From the NCBI GenBank assembly GCA_012735495.1, contig JAAYHD010000021.1, positions 28,209 through 92,208 of the forward strand: a stretch of DNA of 64,000 nucleotides. Direction: 5' to 3'. Shown in pieces: positions 18,894-29,154 of the stretch. Within the stretch, counting starts at the first letter, position 1. Every line of letters begins with the position of its first letter. Below the pieces are notes generated by a model that worked only from the letters and a program-made list of their open reading frames with translations, did not search any database and had not been told where the DNA came from. The translations under genes were made by a program, and so were the position numbers. Source of the stretch: Clostridiales bacterium. GTDB lineage: Bacteria > Bacillota > Clostridia > Lachnospirales > Lachnospiraceae.

Positions 18894-19634
18894 ATGCACC
18901 GTTTTTATGTCAGCAGGGAACAGATTAAGGGAAATACGATAATAATCAACGGACGGGATGTGAATCATATCAGGAACGTCTTGAGGATGAAGCCGGGGGA
19001 TGGCCTGGTAATTAGTGATGGACAGGGAAAAGATTATTATTGTATAATAAAATGTGGGTGTGAAAATGAGATAACCGCGGAAATTTGCTATACCAGGGAT
19101 GCTGATTATGAGCTTACTGTCAGGATTACGCTGTTTCAGGGGCTTCCCAAAAGCGACAAGATGGAGATGGTCATTCAAAAGGCGGTGGAGCTTGGCGCAT
19201 ACGAGATTGTACCCGTGATGACTGCCAGATCAGTTGTGAGGCTAAGCGACGAGAAGAAGGAAGAAAAGAAGCTTTTAAGGTGGCAGGCAATATCCGAAAG
19301 CGCCGCAAAACAGTCCGGAAGAGGTATTATTCCGGGAATACATCCGGTAATGAGCTTTAAGGAAGCGGTTGATTATGCAAAGAAACTGGACTGGGCCGTC
19401 ATACCGTATGAAAATGCCGAGGGCATGAAGGGCACGAAAGAACTACTGGAGAAGATTAGGGAATGCAAGACGGCGGGAATCATCATCGGTCCGGAAGGCG
19501 GATTTGAAGACTACGAGGTTGAGCTTGCGAGGGAGAACGGAATACCTCCTATTTCACTCGGACGCAGGATATTGCGGACGGAAACAGCAGGGCTTGCACT
19601 GTTGTCCATGTTGCTGCTGTATCTGGAAGAATAG
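18894..19634 (+). CDS. rsmE: 16S rRNA m3U1498 methyltransferase RsmE
   Basis: RsmE methylates U1498 of 16S rRNA. The 246-residue protein has an N-terminal PUA-like domain (MHRFYVSREQIKGN, DVNHIRNVLRMKPGD) and a C-terminal SPOUT knot domain. IIIGPEGGF and LGRRILRTETAGLALL are the SAM-binding knot motifs. The ATG has AGGAGAGGG upstream. It closes the heat-shock and translation block, with 116 bases separating it from prmA. Confidence 0.95.
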   Translation: MHRFYVSREQIKGNTIIINGRDVNHIRNVLRMKPGDGLVISDGQGKDYYCIIKCGCENEITAEICYTRDADYELTVRITLFQGLPKSDKMEMVIQKAVELGAYEIVPVMTARSVVRLSDEKKEEKKLLRWQAISESAAKQSGRGIIPGIHPVMSFKEAVDYAKKLDWAVIPYENAEGMKGTKELLEKIRECKTAGIIIGPEGGFEDYEVELARENGIPPISLGRRILRTETAGLALLSMLLLYLEE

Positions 19635-19747
19635 ATGCAGCACATGATATAAAGCCTGCATAAAGGATTTGTTTGCAGAATAGATATAAACGGTATTGGG
19701 ACATAAATTCGGGACTATATTATGGTGTATTGGGAGGTAATGTATTT

Positions 19748-20551
19748 ATGGAAATAAGATTGTGGAGGGAAATCCTTGCTCCATATGAACTGGCGGTTGA
19801 CGAGCTGGTGGTTAAGTTCAATCATATCATAGAAGAATTCCGGAACGTAGGAGAATATTCACCCATCGAGCTGGTTACGGGAAGGGTGAAAACCATTTCA
19901 AGCATTCTGGAAAAGGCGCAGAAGAAAAACATTTCCTTGGATGACATCGAGAAGGAAATTGACGATATAGCTGGTATCCGTATAATATGCCAGTTTGTTG
20001 AAGACATATACAAAGTCGCGGACATAATAAGAAAACGTTCGGACATGGAAGTCAAGGCGGAACAGGACTATATCAAGAACAGGAAAAACAGCGGATACCG
20101 CTCATACCATATGAATGTGTATTATGACGTTGAAACCCTTAAGGGAACAAAGAGAATCCAGGTAGAAATTCAAATAAGGACTCTTGCGATGAATTTTTGG
20201 GCGACTATCGAGCATTCCCTGCAGTACAAGTACAAACAGAATATTCCGGAGCATATCAGGGAACGGCTGACTTCGGCTGCGGAGGCCGTCCTTATTCTTG
20301 ACAGGGAAATGAGCGAGGTAAGGGATGAGATCATGGATGCCCAGCAATCATTTACAATGAAAGCCAATATTGTGGCTGACATACTTACCAATATCCAGAA
20401 TCTCTACAAGGTTGCCAACAAGCAGGATGTAATCAGGATTCAGGATGAATTCTTTAAAATTTACCAGGAAGGTGATAACGAGAAGCTTGAGAAATTCAGC
20501 AAGGACCTGGATTTGATTTCACAGCGCTACAGGGCTCAAAGCCTGAGATAA
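19748..20551 (+). CDS. Small alarmone synthetase (RelA/SpoT-domain GTP pyrophosphokinase)
   Basis: The 267-residue protein has only a (p)ppGpp synthetase domain, as in the RelQ/RelP type, without HD hydrolase or regulatory domains. Signatures are GRVKTISSILEKAQKK, DIAGIRIICQFVEDIY, the substrate loop KNRKNSGYRSYHMNV and QVEIQIRTLAMNFWATIEH. It makes the stringent-response alarmone from ATP and GTP or GDP, probably under transcriptional or allosteric control. The start at ATG 19748 has GGGAGG about 10 bases upstream; an upstream TTG at 19673 would add 25 unrelated residues. The next gene starts at its stop codon (TAATG), so the two are coupled. Confidence 0.92.
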   Translation: MEIRLWREILAPYELAVDELVVKFNHIIEEFRNVGEYSPIELVTGRVKTISSILEKAQKKNISLDDIEKEIDDIAGIRIICQFVEDIYKVADIIRKRSDMEVKAEQDYIKNRKNSGYRSYHMNVYYDVETLKGTKRIQVEIQIRTLAMNFWATIEHSLQYKYKQNIPEHIRERLTSAAEAVLILDREMSEVRDEIMDAQQSFTMKANIVADILTNIQNLYKVANKQDVIRIQDEFFKIYQEGDNEKLEKFSKDLDLISQRYRAQSLR

Positions 20552-22020
20552 TGGACGGTGTATATATGGATTTGCCGAAGAAATTCAAGGACAGGATGGA
20601 AAGTCTTTTGGGGGAAGAATATCGGGATTTTGCGGACAGCTACCGGAAGCCTCATTTCGGTGGACTGCGCGTAAATACCCTGAAGCTGTCTCCCGGGGAA
20701 TTTGAACATCTGTGTCCTTTTTCTATTAGAAAAATACCCTGGATTTACAATGGGTACTACTATGACATAAACGAACAGCCCGCAAGGCATCCTTATTACC
20801 ATGCGGGATTATATTATATCCAGGAACCAAGCGCGATGACACCGGCAAGCCTTCTGCCTGTCAATCCGCAAGATATGGTACTGGACCTTTGCGCGGCTCC
20901 CGGCGGGAAAAGCACGGAGCTTGGCGCAAGGCTCAGGGGCGAGGGAATGCTTGTAACCAATGACATAAGCAGCTCCCGGGCAAAGGCCCTGCTGAAAAAC
21001 ATAGAGTTATTCGGAATAACGAATGCCCTGGTGCTGTCGGAGTCTCCCAACAGGCTTGCGGACCATTTCCCCGAAGCGTTTGATAAAATCCTTGTGGATG
21101 CGCCCTGCTCGGGGGAAGGCATGTTCCGGAAAAGCCCTGCCATAATGAAAAACTGGGAACAGTACGGGGTGGAATATTACAGCAGGCTGCAGAAGGAGAT
21201 AATAGTCTTTGCCGCAAAAATGCTCAAGCCGGGCGGCATGATGCTGTATTCTACCTGTACCTTTTCACCGGAAGAAAATGAAGGAACTATAGCCTACCTG
21301 TTAAGCCGGTGCCCGGATATGCATGTAATTGACGCGATACCCGGCCCCGATGAGCAAAGGGCTTCCGGATTATCATTTATCGGTTTTGATAACGGAAAAC
21401 CGGAATGGGTGGACGGCCCCGGGGAATTAAGGCGCTGCATAAGGCTGTGGCCGCATAAAATCGATGGAGAGGGACATTTTATCGCATTACTTAAAAAGGA
21501 TTCAAAAGGCGGTACGGTTGACCCCGATATAAAAGACGGCGCGGGATTAAGAGATACTGGTTCCGCGGCCGCAGGCAAAAGCAAGGCATTATTGTCAGAC
21601 GAAGCAGTAGGTTTCCTTTCAGCCCTTGTACCGTTTAGAGATATTGACAGCCTGGTTAAAAGAGGCAGGATACTGATTCAGAATGAACGGGTATATCTTG
21701 TTCCCGAAGGCTACAGGGAAATTAAAGGCTTGCGGACCTTAAGGCAGGGACTGCTGCTTGGGGAGATGAAGAAAAACAGGTTTGAGCCGTCCCAGGCACT
21801 GGCCATGGCCTTAAAGGCTTCGGATTATCCATATGTAATAGATCTTTCGGCCGAAAGGACTGAATCAATAAGCTATTTAAAATGCGAAACCTTGTCCGTT
21901 GATTCGGATAATCCAAACGGATGGCAGCTTGTTACGACGGACGGCTTTCCGCTTGGATGGGGGAAGCTGAATAATAAAACCCTAAAAAACATGTATCTTC
22001 CCGGATGGAGATGGATGTAG
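20551..22020 (+). CDS. RsmF/YebU-type rRNA m5C methyltransferase
   Basis: The 489-residue protein belongs to the NOL1/NOP2/Sun family. The Rossmann domain has VLDLCAAPGGKST, DAPCSGEGMFRK (catalytic Cys) and YSTCTFSPEENEG (second Cys). The C-terminal part resembles the RsmF-specific domain, ending with LGWGKLNNKTLKNMYLPGW. It probably methylates a cytosine in 16S rRNA. The start overlaps the stop of the alarmone synthetase by one base; ATG 20566 is an alternative. The pairing of a ppGpp synthetase with an rRNA modification gene is common in Clostridia and probably only organisational. Confidence 0.9.
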   Translation: MDGVYMDLPKKFKDRMESLLGEEYRDFADSYRKPHFGGLRVNTLKLSPGEFEHLCPFSIRKIPWIYNGYYYDINEQPARHPYYHAGLYYIQEPSAMTPASLLPVNPQDMVLDLCAAPGGKSTELGARLRGEGMLVTNDISSSRAKALLKNIELFGITNALVLSESPNRLADHFPEAFDKILVDAPCSGEGMFRKSPAIMKNWEQYGVEYYSRLQKEIIVFAAKMLKPGGMMLYSTCTFSPEENEGTIAYLLSRCPDMHVIDAIPGPDEQRASGLSFIGFDNGKPEWVDGPGELRRCIRLWPHKIDGEGHFIALLKKDSKGGTVDPDIKDGAGLRDTGSAAAGKSKALLSDEAVGFLSALVPFRDIDSLVKRGRILIQNERVYLVPEGYREIKGLRTLRQGLLLGEMKKNRFEPSQALAMALKASDYPYVIDLSAERTESISYLKCETLSVDSDNPNGWQLVTTDGFPLGWGKLNNKTLKNMYLPGWRWM

Positions 22021-22095
22021 CGGTTATCGGAAAAGAACCGTCAAACATGACGGTGCCGTATAAATAAACAGGCAGTAAGCTATGGAGATTATGCT

Positions 22096-22821
22096 ATGAA
22101 TGAAAGGTTAAGGCTCGATAAATACCTGTCCGATATGAATATTGGGACCCGAAGTGAGACTAAGGCATGGATACGGCAAGGTAAGGTTACGGTTAATTCA
22201 GAACCCTGCTTAAAGCCGGAAACAAAGGTTGGTCCGGATGACGAAATTACGGTAAACGGACAGAAGATCTCATATGAGAAATATGTATATTACATGCTGA
22301 ATAAACCGGCCGGGGTTGTCTCCGCAACGGAGGATAAACGCTTCAGGACGGTTCTGGACCTTCTGGGAACCGACAGGCGGAAGGACATGTTTCCCGTGGG
22401 AAGGCTGGACAGGGATACGGAGGGGCTGCTTATCCTTACTAATGACGGGGATCTGGCCCACAGGCTGCTGTCACCGAAAAATGAGGTAGAAAAGGTCTAT
22501 TATGCCAGGGTAAAAGGGAAAGTAACCAGGGAAGACGCTGATGCGTTCCGGGCGGGGATATCCATAGGCGAGGATAAGCCTTGCCTTCCCGCACGGCTCG
22601 ATATTATAATATCAGATGATGTATCGGAGATAAATCTTACCATTTATGAAGGAAAATACCATCAGGTAAAAAGGATGTTCGGCGCTGTCGGCAAAGAGGT
22701 AATCTACCTTAAACGCATAGCTATGGGCGGTCTTGCGCTTGATCCATTGCTTAAACCCGGGGAGTACCGGAGGCTTACGAAGGAAGAGATTAATATACTT
22801 AACACAAGAAGGGGCAGTTAA
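22096..22821 (+). CDS. RsuA/RluB-family pseudouridine synthase
   Basis: This 241-residue enzyme isomerises uridine to pseudouridine in rRNA. An N-terminal S4 domain (RLDKYLSDMNIGTRSETKAW) precedes the catalytic domain with VGRLDRDTEGLLILTNDG, where the aspartate of GRLDRDT is catalytic. The length and the motif YEGKYHQVKRMF fit the RsuA group (16S U516) more than RluB/F, but the target cannot be decided from sequence alone. It is followed 2 bases later by a HAD phosphatase gene. Confidence 0.92.
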   Translation: MNERLRLDKYLSDMNIGTRSETKAWIRQGKVTVNSEPCLKPETKVGPDDEITVNGQKISYEKYVYYMLNKPAGVVSATEDKRFRTVLDLLGTDRRKDMFPVGRLDRDTEGLLILTNDGDLAHRLLSPKNEVEKVYYARVKGKVTREDADAFRAGISIGEDKPCLPARLDIIISDDVSEINLTIYEGKYHQVKRMFGAVGKEVIYLKRIAMGGLALDPLLKPGEYRRLTKEEINILNTRRGS

Positions 22822-22823
22822 TT

Positions 22824-23471
22824 ATGCTTAAGGACATTGACGCGGTCATATTTGATCTGGACGGGACTCTTGTTGATTCCATGTGGATGTGGAAGGCAAT
22901 CGATATCGAGTATCTTGCCAGGTTCGGGATAGAGTTTCCGCCGGACCTGCAGAAAAACATTGAGGGAATGAGCTTTTCCGAAACGGCAAGATACTTTAAG
23001 GATACATTCAAAATACCGGACAGCCTTGAGAAGATAAAGAGCGACTGGAACCGGATGGCATGGGATAAGTATGAAAATGAAGTGCCGCTTAAGGAAGGGG
23101 TAAGTGAATTGCTGGCTTACCTTCGGGAGAATAATATACCTGCGGGCATTGCGACCAGCAATTCCCGCGAGTTGGTGGATCTGATCATAGGCAGGCACAA
23201 CATAGGCGATTATTTTGCTTCCATAAGGACCTCGTGCGAGGTTGAAAAGGGGAAGCCTGCCCCGGATATTTACCTGCTGGTTGCCAGGGATTTGAAGGTT
23301 GAGCCGGCCAGGTGCCTCGTATTTGAAGATATAATACAGGGAATAATGGCTGCAAAAAACGCGCGTATGAAGGTGTGCGCGGTTTATGACAAATTTTCGG
23401 AAAACGAAGAGGAGGAAAAAATCAGGCTGGCAGATTACTATATCCGTTCGTTTTTCGAGATATTAAGATAA
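22824..23471 (+). CDS. HAD-family phosphatase (beta-phosphoglucomutase-like)
   Basis: This 215-residue hydrolase has the four HAD motifs: VIFDLDGTLVDS (nucleophile Asp), ATSNSRE, EKGKPAPDIYL (Lys) and CLVFEDIIQGIMAAKNA. The cap domain is alpha-helical and of the C1 type. The family includes beta-phosphoglucomutase, phosphoglycolate phosphatase and pseudouridine-5-phosphate phosphatases. Given two pseudouridine synthase genes on either side, a role in nucleotide housekeeping is possible but only an inference. The substrate cannot be read from the sequence. Confidence 0.88.
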   Translation: MLKDIDAVIFDLDGTLVDSMWMWKAIDIEYLARFGIEFPPDLQKNIEGMSFSETARYFKDTFKIPDSLEKIKSDWNRMAWDKYENEVPLKEGVSELLAYLRENNIPAGIATSNSRELVDLIIGRHNIGDYFASIRTSCEVEKGKPAPDIYLLVARDLKVEPARCLVFEDIIQGIMAAKNARMKVCAVYDKFSENEEEEKIRLADYYIRSFFEILR

Positions 23472-23487
23472 GAATAAAGGTGTTGAC

Positions 23488-24456
23488 ATGAAACAGATAA
23501 TCGTTGATGAAAACCAGGCCGGGCAGCGGCTGGACAAGCTGCTGATGAAAATATTGAATAAAGCGCCTAAAAGTTTCATTTACAAGATGCTGCGGAAAAA
23601 GAACATCGTTTTAAACGGCAGGAAAGCCCAAGGAAACGAGATTGTCCGGCCCGAGGATGAGATCAGGATGTATATTTCCGATGAAACGATGGGCAAGTTT
23701 TCGGCTTGGAACGATATAATCCTTGATAAATACGAGCTTGATATTGTATACGAGGACAGCAATATTCTTATAATCAATAAACCGGCGGGAATGCTTTCGC
23801 AAAAATCGACGGCTAACGATATTTCCGTTGTTGAGCACATAATCGCGTACCTGATATCGCAGGATAAAATAACAAGGGAACAGCTTAAAACCTTTAAGCC
23901 CAGTGTATGCAACCGCCTGGACAGAAATACAAGCGGGCTGATAATTTCGGGGAAAACCCTTGCGGGTCTGCAGGAGATGGCGAAGCTATTAAGGGAAAGA
24001 AAGCTGGACAAGTACTACCTATGCATCGTAAAGGGAAGGATAACTGAGAAGAAGGAAATCACGGGATACCTGTTTAAGGATAAAGAAACAAATAAAGCGG
24101 CCATATCACAAGATCAGGATGAGGATTCCGACTATATTGCGACACGGTATGAGCCCCTGGCATATACTGACGAATACACATTGCTTCAGGTAAAGCTTAT
24201 TACGGGCAAGTCCCACCAGATAAGGGCCCACCTGGCAAGTATCGGGCACCCTATAGTCGGGGATCACAAGTACGGAGACAAAGAGGTTAACAGCATATTT
24301 GCAAGGAAATACAGGCTTAAGCACCAGCTTCTTCATTGCTTCCGTTACGTATTCCCGCATTTGGAGGGACCTTTGTCCGATTTATCGGGAAAGGAAATAA
24401 CTGCACCGGAGCCGGAGATATTCCGCAGAATCAGGAAGGATTTATTCCCGGAATAA
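23488..24456 (+). CDS. RluA/RluD-family 23S rRNA pseudouridine synthase
   Basis: The 322-residue enzyme has an N-terminal S4 domain (GQRLDKLLMKILNKAP and the following 50 residues) and a RluA-type catalytic domain with the motif NRLDRNTSGLIISGKT, whose Asp is catalytic. ITGKSHQIRAHLASIGHPI, a typical RluC/RluD block, follows. The likely target is 23S rRNA, but the exact uridine is not predictable. It follows the HAD gene by 16 bases, presumably in one transcript. Confidence 0.92.
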   Translation: MKQIIVDENQAGQRLDKLLMKILNKAPKSFIYKMLRKKNIVLNGRKAQGNEIVRPEDEIRMYISDETMGKFSAWNDIILDKYELDIVYEDSNILIINKPAGMLSQKSTANDISVVEHIIAYLISQDKITREQLKTFKPSVCNRLDRNTSGLIISGKTLAGLQEMAKLLRERKLDKYYLCIVKGRITEKKEITGYLFKDKETNKAAISQDQDEDSDYIATRYEPLAYTDEYTLLQVKLITGKSHQIRAHLASIGHPIVGDHKYGDKEVNSIFARKYRLKHQLLHCFRYVFPHLEGPLSDLSGKEITAPEPEIFRRIRKDLFPE

Positions 24457-24528
24457 ACGCAAGACTGCATGAGACAGTATGCGGCATAATTGGATGAGTT
24501 AAAAGCACTTTTTGAGGGAGGTAAACCC

Positions 24529-25065
24529 ATGGCGTCATGGAAATCCAGAGGACTTCGCGGGTCAATGCTGGAGGAAATGATAAACATCACCAACACCAAA
24601 TACCGGGAAAAGAAACTGGCGTTGATCCAGAAGGTCCCGACACCGATAACTCCTATAAATTTTGATAAGGAAAACAGGCATATAAACCTGGCCTATTTTG
24701 AGCAGAAGAGTACGGTCGATTACATCGGTGTCGTACAGGGTGTGCCGGTATGCTTCGACGCCAAGGAATGTGCCGGGGACATTTTCAGCTTGAACAATGT
24801 CCATGAACACCAGATTAATTTCATGAAAGAGTTCGAAGAACAGGACGGTGTGGCGTTTTTGCTGATATATTTCAAAAAGCATGATATATATTATTATTTG
24901 ACTTACAAAGAGCTTGCGGCCTTCTGGAATAGGGCGGCCGAGGGTGGCAGAAGGAGCATAAGGTTTGACGAGCTGGACCTGTCATGGAGGATAAATATAT
25001 TAAACGGCGTATGTATCCACTATCTTGAGCAGCTTCAGAGGGATTTGGCCGGCAGGGAAAAATAA
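24529..25065 (+). CDS. recU: Holliday junction resolvase RecU
   Basis: RecU resolves four-way junctions in recombination and repair in Firmicutes. The 178-residue protein has the family blocks EQKSTVDYIGV, CFDAKECAG and NVHEHQINFMKEFEEQ, with the acidic catalytic residues in the first two. GGGAGG lies 7 bases before ATG 24529; the TTG at 24490 would add 13 unrelated residues. Unlike the Bacillus arrangement, no penicillin-binding protein gene is adjacent. Confidence 0.93.
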   Translation: MASWKSRGLRGSMLEEMINITNTKYREKKLALIQKVPTPITPINFDKENRHINLAYFEQKSTVDYIGVVQGVPVCFDAKECAGDIFSLNNVHEHQINFMKEFEEQDGVAFLLIYFKKHDIYYYLTYKELAAFWNRAAEGGRRSIRFDELDLSWRINILNGVCIHYLEQLQRDLAGREK

Positions 25066-25078
25066 TATATGTTTTATA

Positions 25079-25107
25079 TTGACAGAACAGGGCATATAAA
25101 TTATAAT
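25079..25107 (+). promoter_or_regulatory. Consensus sigma-A promoter of the his operon
   Basis: TTGACA (25079-25084), 17 bases, TATAAT (25102-25107): a perfect match to both boxes. The predicted start is near 25114, leaving a leader of about 110 bases. The leader can form a weak hairpin (25120-25127 with 25085+100 region, 25185-25196). No T-box, attenuator or His-rich leader peptide is visible. Confidence 0.88.
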
Positions 25108-25224
25108 GTTTAGAACATTAGCATGGCAGCGAATTATCACGTTACCATATGAAAGCACTCAAAGGCATAACATCTGCATTACGCGCCATAAATGCTCTAA
25201 GTATTAATGAAAGCGGTGGGTATC

Positions 25225-26493
25225 ATGAAGGATAAGCTACTCCATACGCCGGAGGGTGTAAGGGATATATACAATAACGAATGTGCCGTAAAGCTGCTTC
25301 TGCAGGACAATCTGCATGAGGTTCTCAAGCTTCACGGTTTTCGCGATATACAGACGCCAAGCTTTGAGTTTTTTGATATTTTCAACCATGAAAGAGGTAC
25401 GGTTTCATCAAGGGACATGTACAAGCTCTTTGACAAGGAAGGAAACACCATGGTCCTGCGCCCGGACATTACCCCTTCCATTGCAAGATGTGTCGCCAAG
25501 TATTACAGGGACATCGACCTTCCGATACGCCTTTGCTATATAGGAAATACATACATCAACAGCACCACATGGCAGGGCAAGCTTAATGAGGTCACCCAGC
25601 TTGGTGCGGAGCTTTACAATGACGACAGCATTGATGCGGACGCCGAGATGCTTGCCATTACCGTGGAATGCCTGTTAAAATCGGGGCTTACGAATTTTCA
25701 GCTTGAGCTCGGCAATGCGGATTTCTTCAAATCCCTGGTAAAGGAAGCGGGATTTGCGGATCAGGAGGAGATATCTAAGCTCAAAGACCTTATAGCAAGT
25801 AAGAATATGTTCGGCATGGAGGATATAATAGCCGGCAGGAAAATGAGCGACGGGCTAAAGGAGATTTTCCTGAAGCTTCCCGAGCTGTTCGGAGGCATGG
25901 AAATCCTTGAGTATGCAAAAGGCGTCGTAAAGAATCCCCGCGGGGCCAATGCGATTGAACGGCTTGAGAAGCTGTACGACATAATGACCGAATATGGTTT
26001 TGAGAAATATATTTCCTTTGACCTTGGAATGCTCAGCAAATTTGACTACTATACGGGACTAATATTCAAGGCATATACATATAAAACCGGTGAACCAGTG
26101 GTTACAGGCGGAAGATATGATAATCTGGTGGGCCAGTTCGGTAAGGAATGCCCCGCCATAGGCCTTGCAATAGAAATCGACAACCTGATGCTTGCCCTGG
26201 GAAGACAGGACCTGCTGCCCAAGATTGAGTCTTCAGATACATTGATTGTTTATGCGCCGGAATGCAGGAAAACGGCTATAAAGCTTGCGGGTTACTTCAG
26301 AAAAGAAGGAATCAATGTTATTCTACAGCTGTCGAAAAACGGGTTCGGCACCGATGATTACATGGCTTACATGAAGAAAATGAATATCGGCGGAATGCTG
26401 TTCATTGGCAATGAGGAGGAATTTATCCTTGTGGATGCCGAAACCGGAAGCAAAAGGACGGTAAGCTTAAGCGAGCTTATCCATAATGAATAA
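25225..26493 (+). CDS. hisZ: ATP phosphoribosyltransferase regulatory subunit HisZ
   Basis: HisZ is a paralogue of histidyl-tRNA synthetase without aminoacylation activity. It pairs with short HisG to form the active, histidine-sensitive ATP phosphoribosyltransferase. The 422-residue protein has the class II fold with [12 protein letters not shown] at the start, [15 protein letters not shown] and [12 protein letters not shown]. Its partner, a short HisG, is next, which supports HisZ over HisS. The start at ATG 25225 follows GGTGG; ATG 25207 has no site. First gene of the his operon. Confidence 0.95.
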   Translation: MKDKLLHTPEGVRDIYNNECAVKLLLQDNLHEVLKLHGFRDIQTPSFEFFDIFNHERGTVSSRDMYKLFDKEGNTMVLRPDITPSIARCVAKYYRDIDLPIRLCYIGNTYINSTTWQGKLNEVTQLGAELYNDDSIDADAEMLAITVECLLKSGLTNFQLELGNADFFKSLVKEAGFADQEEISKLKDLIASKNMFGMEDIIAGRKMSDGLKEIFLKLPELFGGMEILEYAKGVVKNPRGANAIERLEKLYDIMTEYGFEKYISFDLGMLSKFDYYTGLIFKAYTYKTGEPVVTGGRYDNLVGQFGKECPAIGLAIEIDNLMLALGRQDLLPKIESSDTLIVYAPECRKTAIKLAGYFRKEGINVILQLSKNGFGTDDYMAYMKKMNIGGMLFIGNEEEFILVDAETGSKRTVSLSELIHNE

Positions 26494-26506
26494 GGGGACG
26501 AACGGT

Positions 26507-27181
26507 ATGAGATATATTACGGTGGCTTTGGCTAAGGGAAGGCTTGCGGAAAATACCCTTGGCCTGTTTGAACAAATCGGGATAGCCTGTGATGAGCTTA
26601 AGGATAAGAAATCACGGAAACTTATATTTGTCAACGAAGAGCACAGGCTGATATTTTTCCTTGCCAAGGCAAACGATGTTCCGACATATGTGGAATATGG
26701 AGCGGCGGACATCGGAGTTGTCGGAAAGGACACATTGCTTGAGGAAGGAAGGAAAATGTACGAGGTGCTTGATCTGGGCTTCGGAAAATGCCGCATGTGT
26801 GTTGCGGGACCTCCTTCTGCCCATGACCTGCTAAAGCACGGTGAGCTTATAAGGGTTGCCACAAAATATCCGAATGTCGCAAAGGATTATTTTTATAATA
26901 AAAAACACCAGACGGTCGAGATAATTAAGTTAAACGGCTCCGTCGAGCTTGCACCGATAGTTGGCCTGTCCGAGGTGATAGTGGACCTGGTCGAGACGGG
27001 AACCACCCTAAAGGAAAACGGGCTGGTCATACTGGAGGAAATCTGCAATATCTCGGCAAGAATGGTCGTAAACGAAGTCAGCATGAAGATGGAGCACGAA
27101 CGTATATCAAAAATCATTAAGGATATTAAGGGCTATTTGGCAAAACAGGACCAACAGCTTGTAAATGGAGGGAAATCATGA
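26507..27181 (+). CDS. hisG: ATP phosphoribosyltransferase, short form
   Basis: HisG catalyses the first step of histidine synthesis, joining ATP and PRPP. The 224-residue length is that of the short form, which lacks the C-terminal regulatory domain and needs HisZ. Signatures are [23 protein letters not shown] and [16 protein letters not shown]. The start at ATG 26507 has AGGGG about 9 bases upstream; ATG 26486 overlaps the hisZ end and is weaker. The hisD start overlaps its stop (ATGA). Confidence 0.96.
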   Translation: MRYITVALAKGRLAENTLGLFEQIGIACDELKDKKSRKLIFVNEEHRLIFFLAKANDVPTYVEYGAADIGVVGKDTLLEEGRKMYEVLDLGFGKCRMCVAGPPSAHDLLKHGELIRVATKYPNVAKDYFYNKKHQTVEIIKLNGSVELAPIVGLSEVIVDLVETGTTLKENGLVILEEICNISARMVVNEVSMKMEHERISKIIKDIKGYLAKQDQQLVNGGKS

Positions 27182-28467
27182 GAATAATTGAGCTTAATGA
27201 GACGACCAGGAAGAATATTATGGTGGATTTATTGAAAAGGAGCCCCGGGCAATACGAAGAATATGCCGATAAAGTCAACAGGATCATCAATGATGTGCGG
27301 ATGAACGGGGACAAGGCGTTGTTTGCCTATACAAAGGAATTCGACAAGGTTGATATAGACAAATCAAATGTCAGGGTTACAGAAGAAGAGATTAAAAGGG
27401 CATATGAAAAGACAGACCCGAAGATTATTGATATTATTAGAAAAGCCAGGAAAAACATAGAAGATTATCACGCGAAACAGAAGCAGAACAGTTGGTTTGA
27501 CGCGTCAAAAGAAGGCATAATACTCGGACAGAAGGTTACTCCGATTGAAAAGGTTGGTGTGTATGTTCCCGGCGGCAAGGCGGCATATCCTTCCACCGTG
27601 CTGATGGATGTGATACCTGCCAAGGTTGCGGGAGTTGAAAGGATAATTGTTTTGACACCTCCCGATAAAGATGGTTCCGTTTATGCCGGAACTTTGGTTG
27701 CGGCAAAGGAAGCGGGAGCAGACGAAATCTACAAGGCGGGTGGCGCGCAGGCGATTGCCGCCATGGCATTCGGCACGGAGAGCATACCGAAGGTCGATAA
27801 AATTGTCGGACCGGGCAATATATATGTAGCCCTGGCAAAGAAGGCCGTATACGGACATGTAAGCATAGACTCCATAGCGGGACCCAGCGAAATACTGGTC
27901 CTTGCTGATGAAACGGCAAATCCCAGGTACGTGGCCGCTGATCTGCTGTCACAGGCGGAGCATGACGAGCTTGCCTCATCAATCCTTGTGACCACCAGCA
28001 GGGAATTGGCCGAGAAAGTATCCGAAGAGGCTGACAAGTTCTTAAAGACCCTGTCACGAAGCGGGATAATTAAGAAATCCCTGGACAACTACGGATACAT
28101 ATTGCTGGCGGGAAATATGGAAGAGGCAATAGAAACGGCAAATGAAATAGCATCTGAACACCTGGAGATAATGACAAAAGATCCGTTTGCGGTTATGACA
28201 AAGATTAAGAATGCCGGCGCCATTTTCATAGGGGAATACTCCAGCGAACCCCTTGGTGATTACATGGCGGGCCCCAACCATACCCTGCCTACCAACGGAA
28301 CGGCAAAATTCTTCTCACCGCTTGGTGTTGACGATTTTGTAAAGAAATCAAGCATTATTTCATACAGCAGGGAAGCCCTTGAGTGCATCCATGAGGATAT
28401 AGAGGCATTTGCGATGTCCGAAGGGCTTGACGCGCATGCCAATTCGATAAAGGTGAGATTTTCATAA
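27178..28467 (+). CDS. hisD: Histidinol dehydrogenase
   Basis: HisD oxidises histidinol to histidine in two NAD-dependent steps, the last of the pathway. The 429-residue protein has [47 protein letters not shown] and [13 protein letters not shown], including zinc-ligand regions of the family. It begins within the last four bases of hisG, so translation is probably coupled. Confidence 0.97.
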   Translation: MRIIELNETTRKNIMVDLLKRSPGQYEEYADKVNRIINDVRMNGDKALFAYTKEFDKVDIDKSNVRVTEEEIKRAYEKTDPKIIDIIRKARKNIEDYHAKQKQNSWFDASKEGIILGQKVTPIEKVGVYVPGGKAAYPSTVLMDVIPAKVAGVERIIVLTPPDKDGSVYAGTLVAAKEAGADEIYKAGGAQAIAAMAFGTESIPKVDKIVGPGNIYVALAKKAVYGHVSIDSIAGPSEILVLADETANPRYVAADLLSQAEHDELASSILVTTSRELAEKVSEEADKFLKTLSRSGIIKKSLDNYGYILLAGNMEEAIETANEIASEHLEIMTKDPFAVMTKIKNAGAIFIGEYSSEPLGDYMAGPNHTLPTNGTAKFFSPLGVDDFVKKSSIISYSREALECIHEDIEAFAMSEGLDAHANSIKVRFS

Positions 28468-28513
28468 TAAGCCGGTTTTATGATGCTTAATTAAAATGAA
28501 AGGATGAGGTATT

Positions 28514-29104
28514 ATGCAAAACAGGATTGCTTCGGTTAATCGAAAGACTAAGGAAACGGACATCAGTCTGGAGTTCAGCCTGGATGGAAGCGGGAGCTAC
28601 CAGATTGAAACCGGCATTGGGTTTTTCAACCATATGCTGGAGAGCTTTGCAAGGCACGGCTTTTTTGACATGAAGCTTACGGTAAAGGGCGATCTTCATG
28701 TAGATGCCCATCATTCCGTTGAGGATACGGGTATTGCCCTCGGCCAGGCAATCAAAAACGCCCTGGGGGACAAGGTTGGCATCCGCCGCTACGGGTCAAG
28801 CATCGTACCCATGGATGAATGCCTGGTATGCTGTGCAGTCGATTTATCGGGCCGTCCTTATCTTGCATATGACCTTAAATTCGAAAACGATAAGGTGGGA
28901 GACATAGATACCGAGCTTATTAAGGAATTCTTCTACGCATTATCATATAATGCAGGAATGAACCTGCACATTAAAATGTTAAGCAGCGGCAACAACCATC
29001 ATATGGCTGAGGCCGCATTTAAGGCATTCGCCAGGGCTTTGGACGAGGCCAGCGGGTATGACGGCAGGGTGAAAGACGTCCTGTCCACCAAAGGCACCAT
29101 ATGA
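28514..29104 (+). CDS. hisB: Imidazoleglycerol-phosphate dehydratase
   Basis: HisB dehydrates imidazoleglycerol phosphate. At 196 residues it is the monofunctional form without a histidinol-phosphatase domain. Metal-binding histidine motifs DAHHSVEDTGIALG and SGNNHHMAEAAFKA are intact, as is GFFNHMLESFARHG. AAAGGATGAGG precedes the ATG. A separate histidinol phosphatase must exist elsewhere. Confidence 0.96.
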   Translation: MQNRIASVNRKTKETDISLEFSLDGSGSYQIETGIGFFNHMLESFARHGFFDMKLTVKGDLHVDAHHSVEDTGIALGQAIKNALGDKVGIRRYGSSIVPMDECLVCCAVDLSGRPYLAYDLKFENDKVGDIDTELIKEFFYALSYNAGMNLHIKMLSSGNNHHMAEAAFKAFARALDEASGYDGRVKDVLSTKGTI

Positions 29105-29154
29105 TTTTTGAACCGATAAATGACCGGATTTTTTACTGAAAAGAGGTAGGCAAT

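Noticed and set aside
25123..25152. Nine-codon open frame in the his leader as an attenuator peptide
   Set aside because: Only one His codon, no ribosome-binding site and no terminator pair after it.
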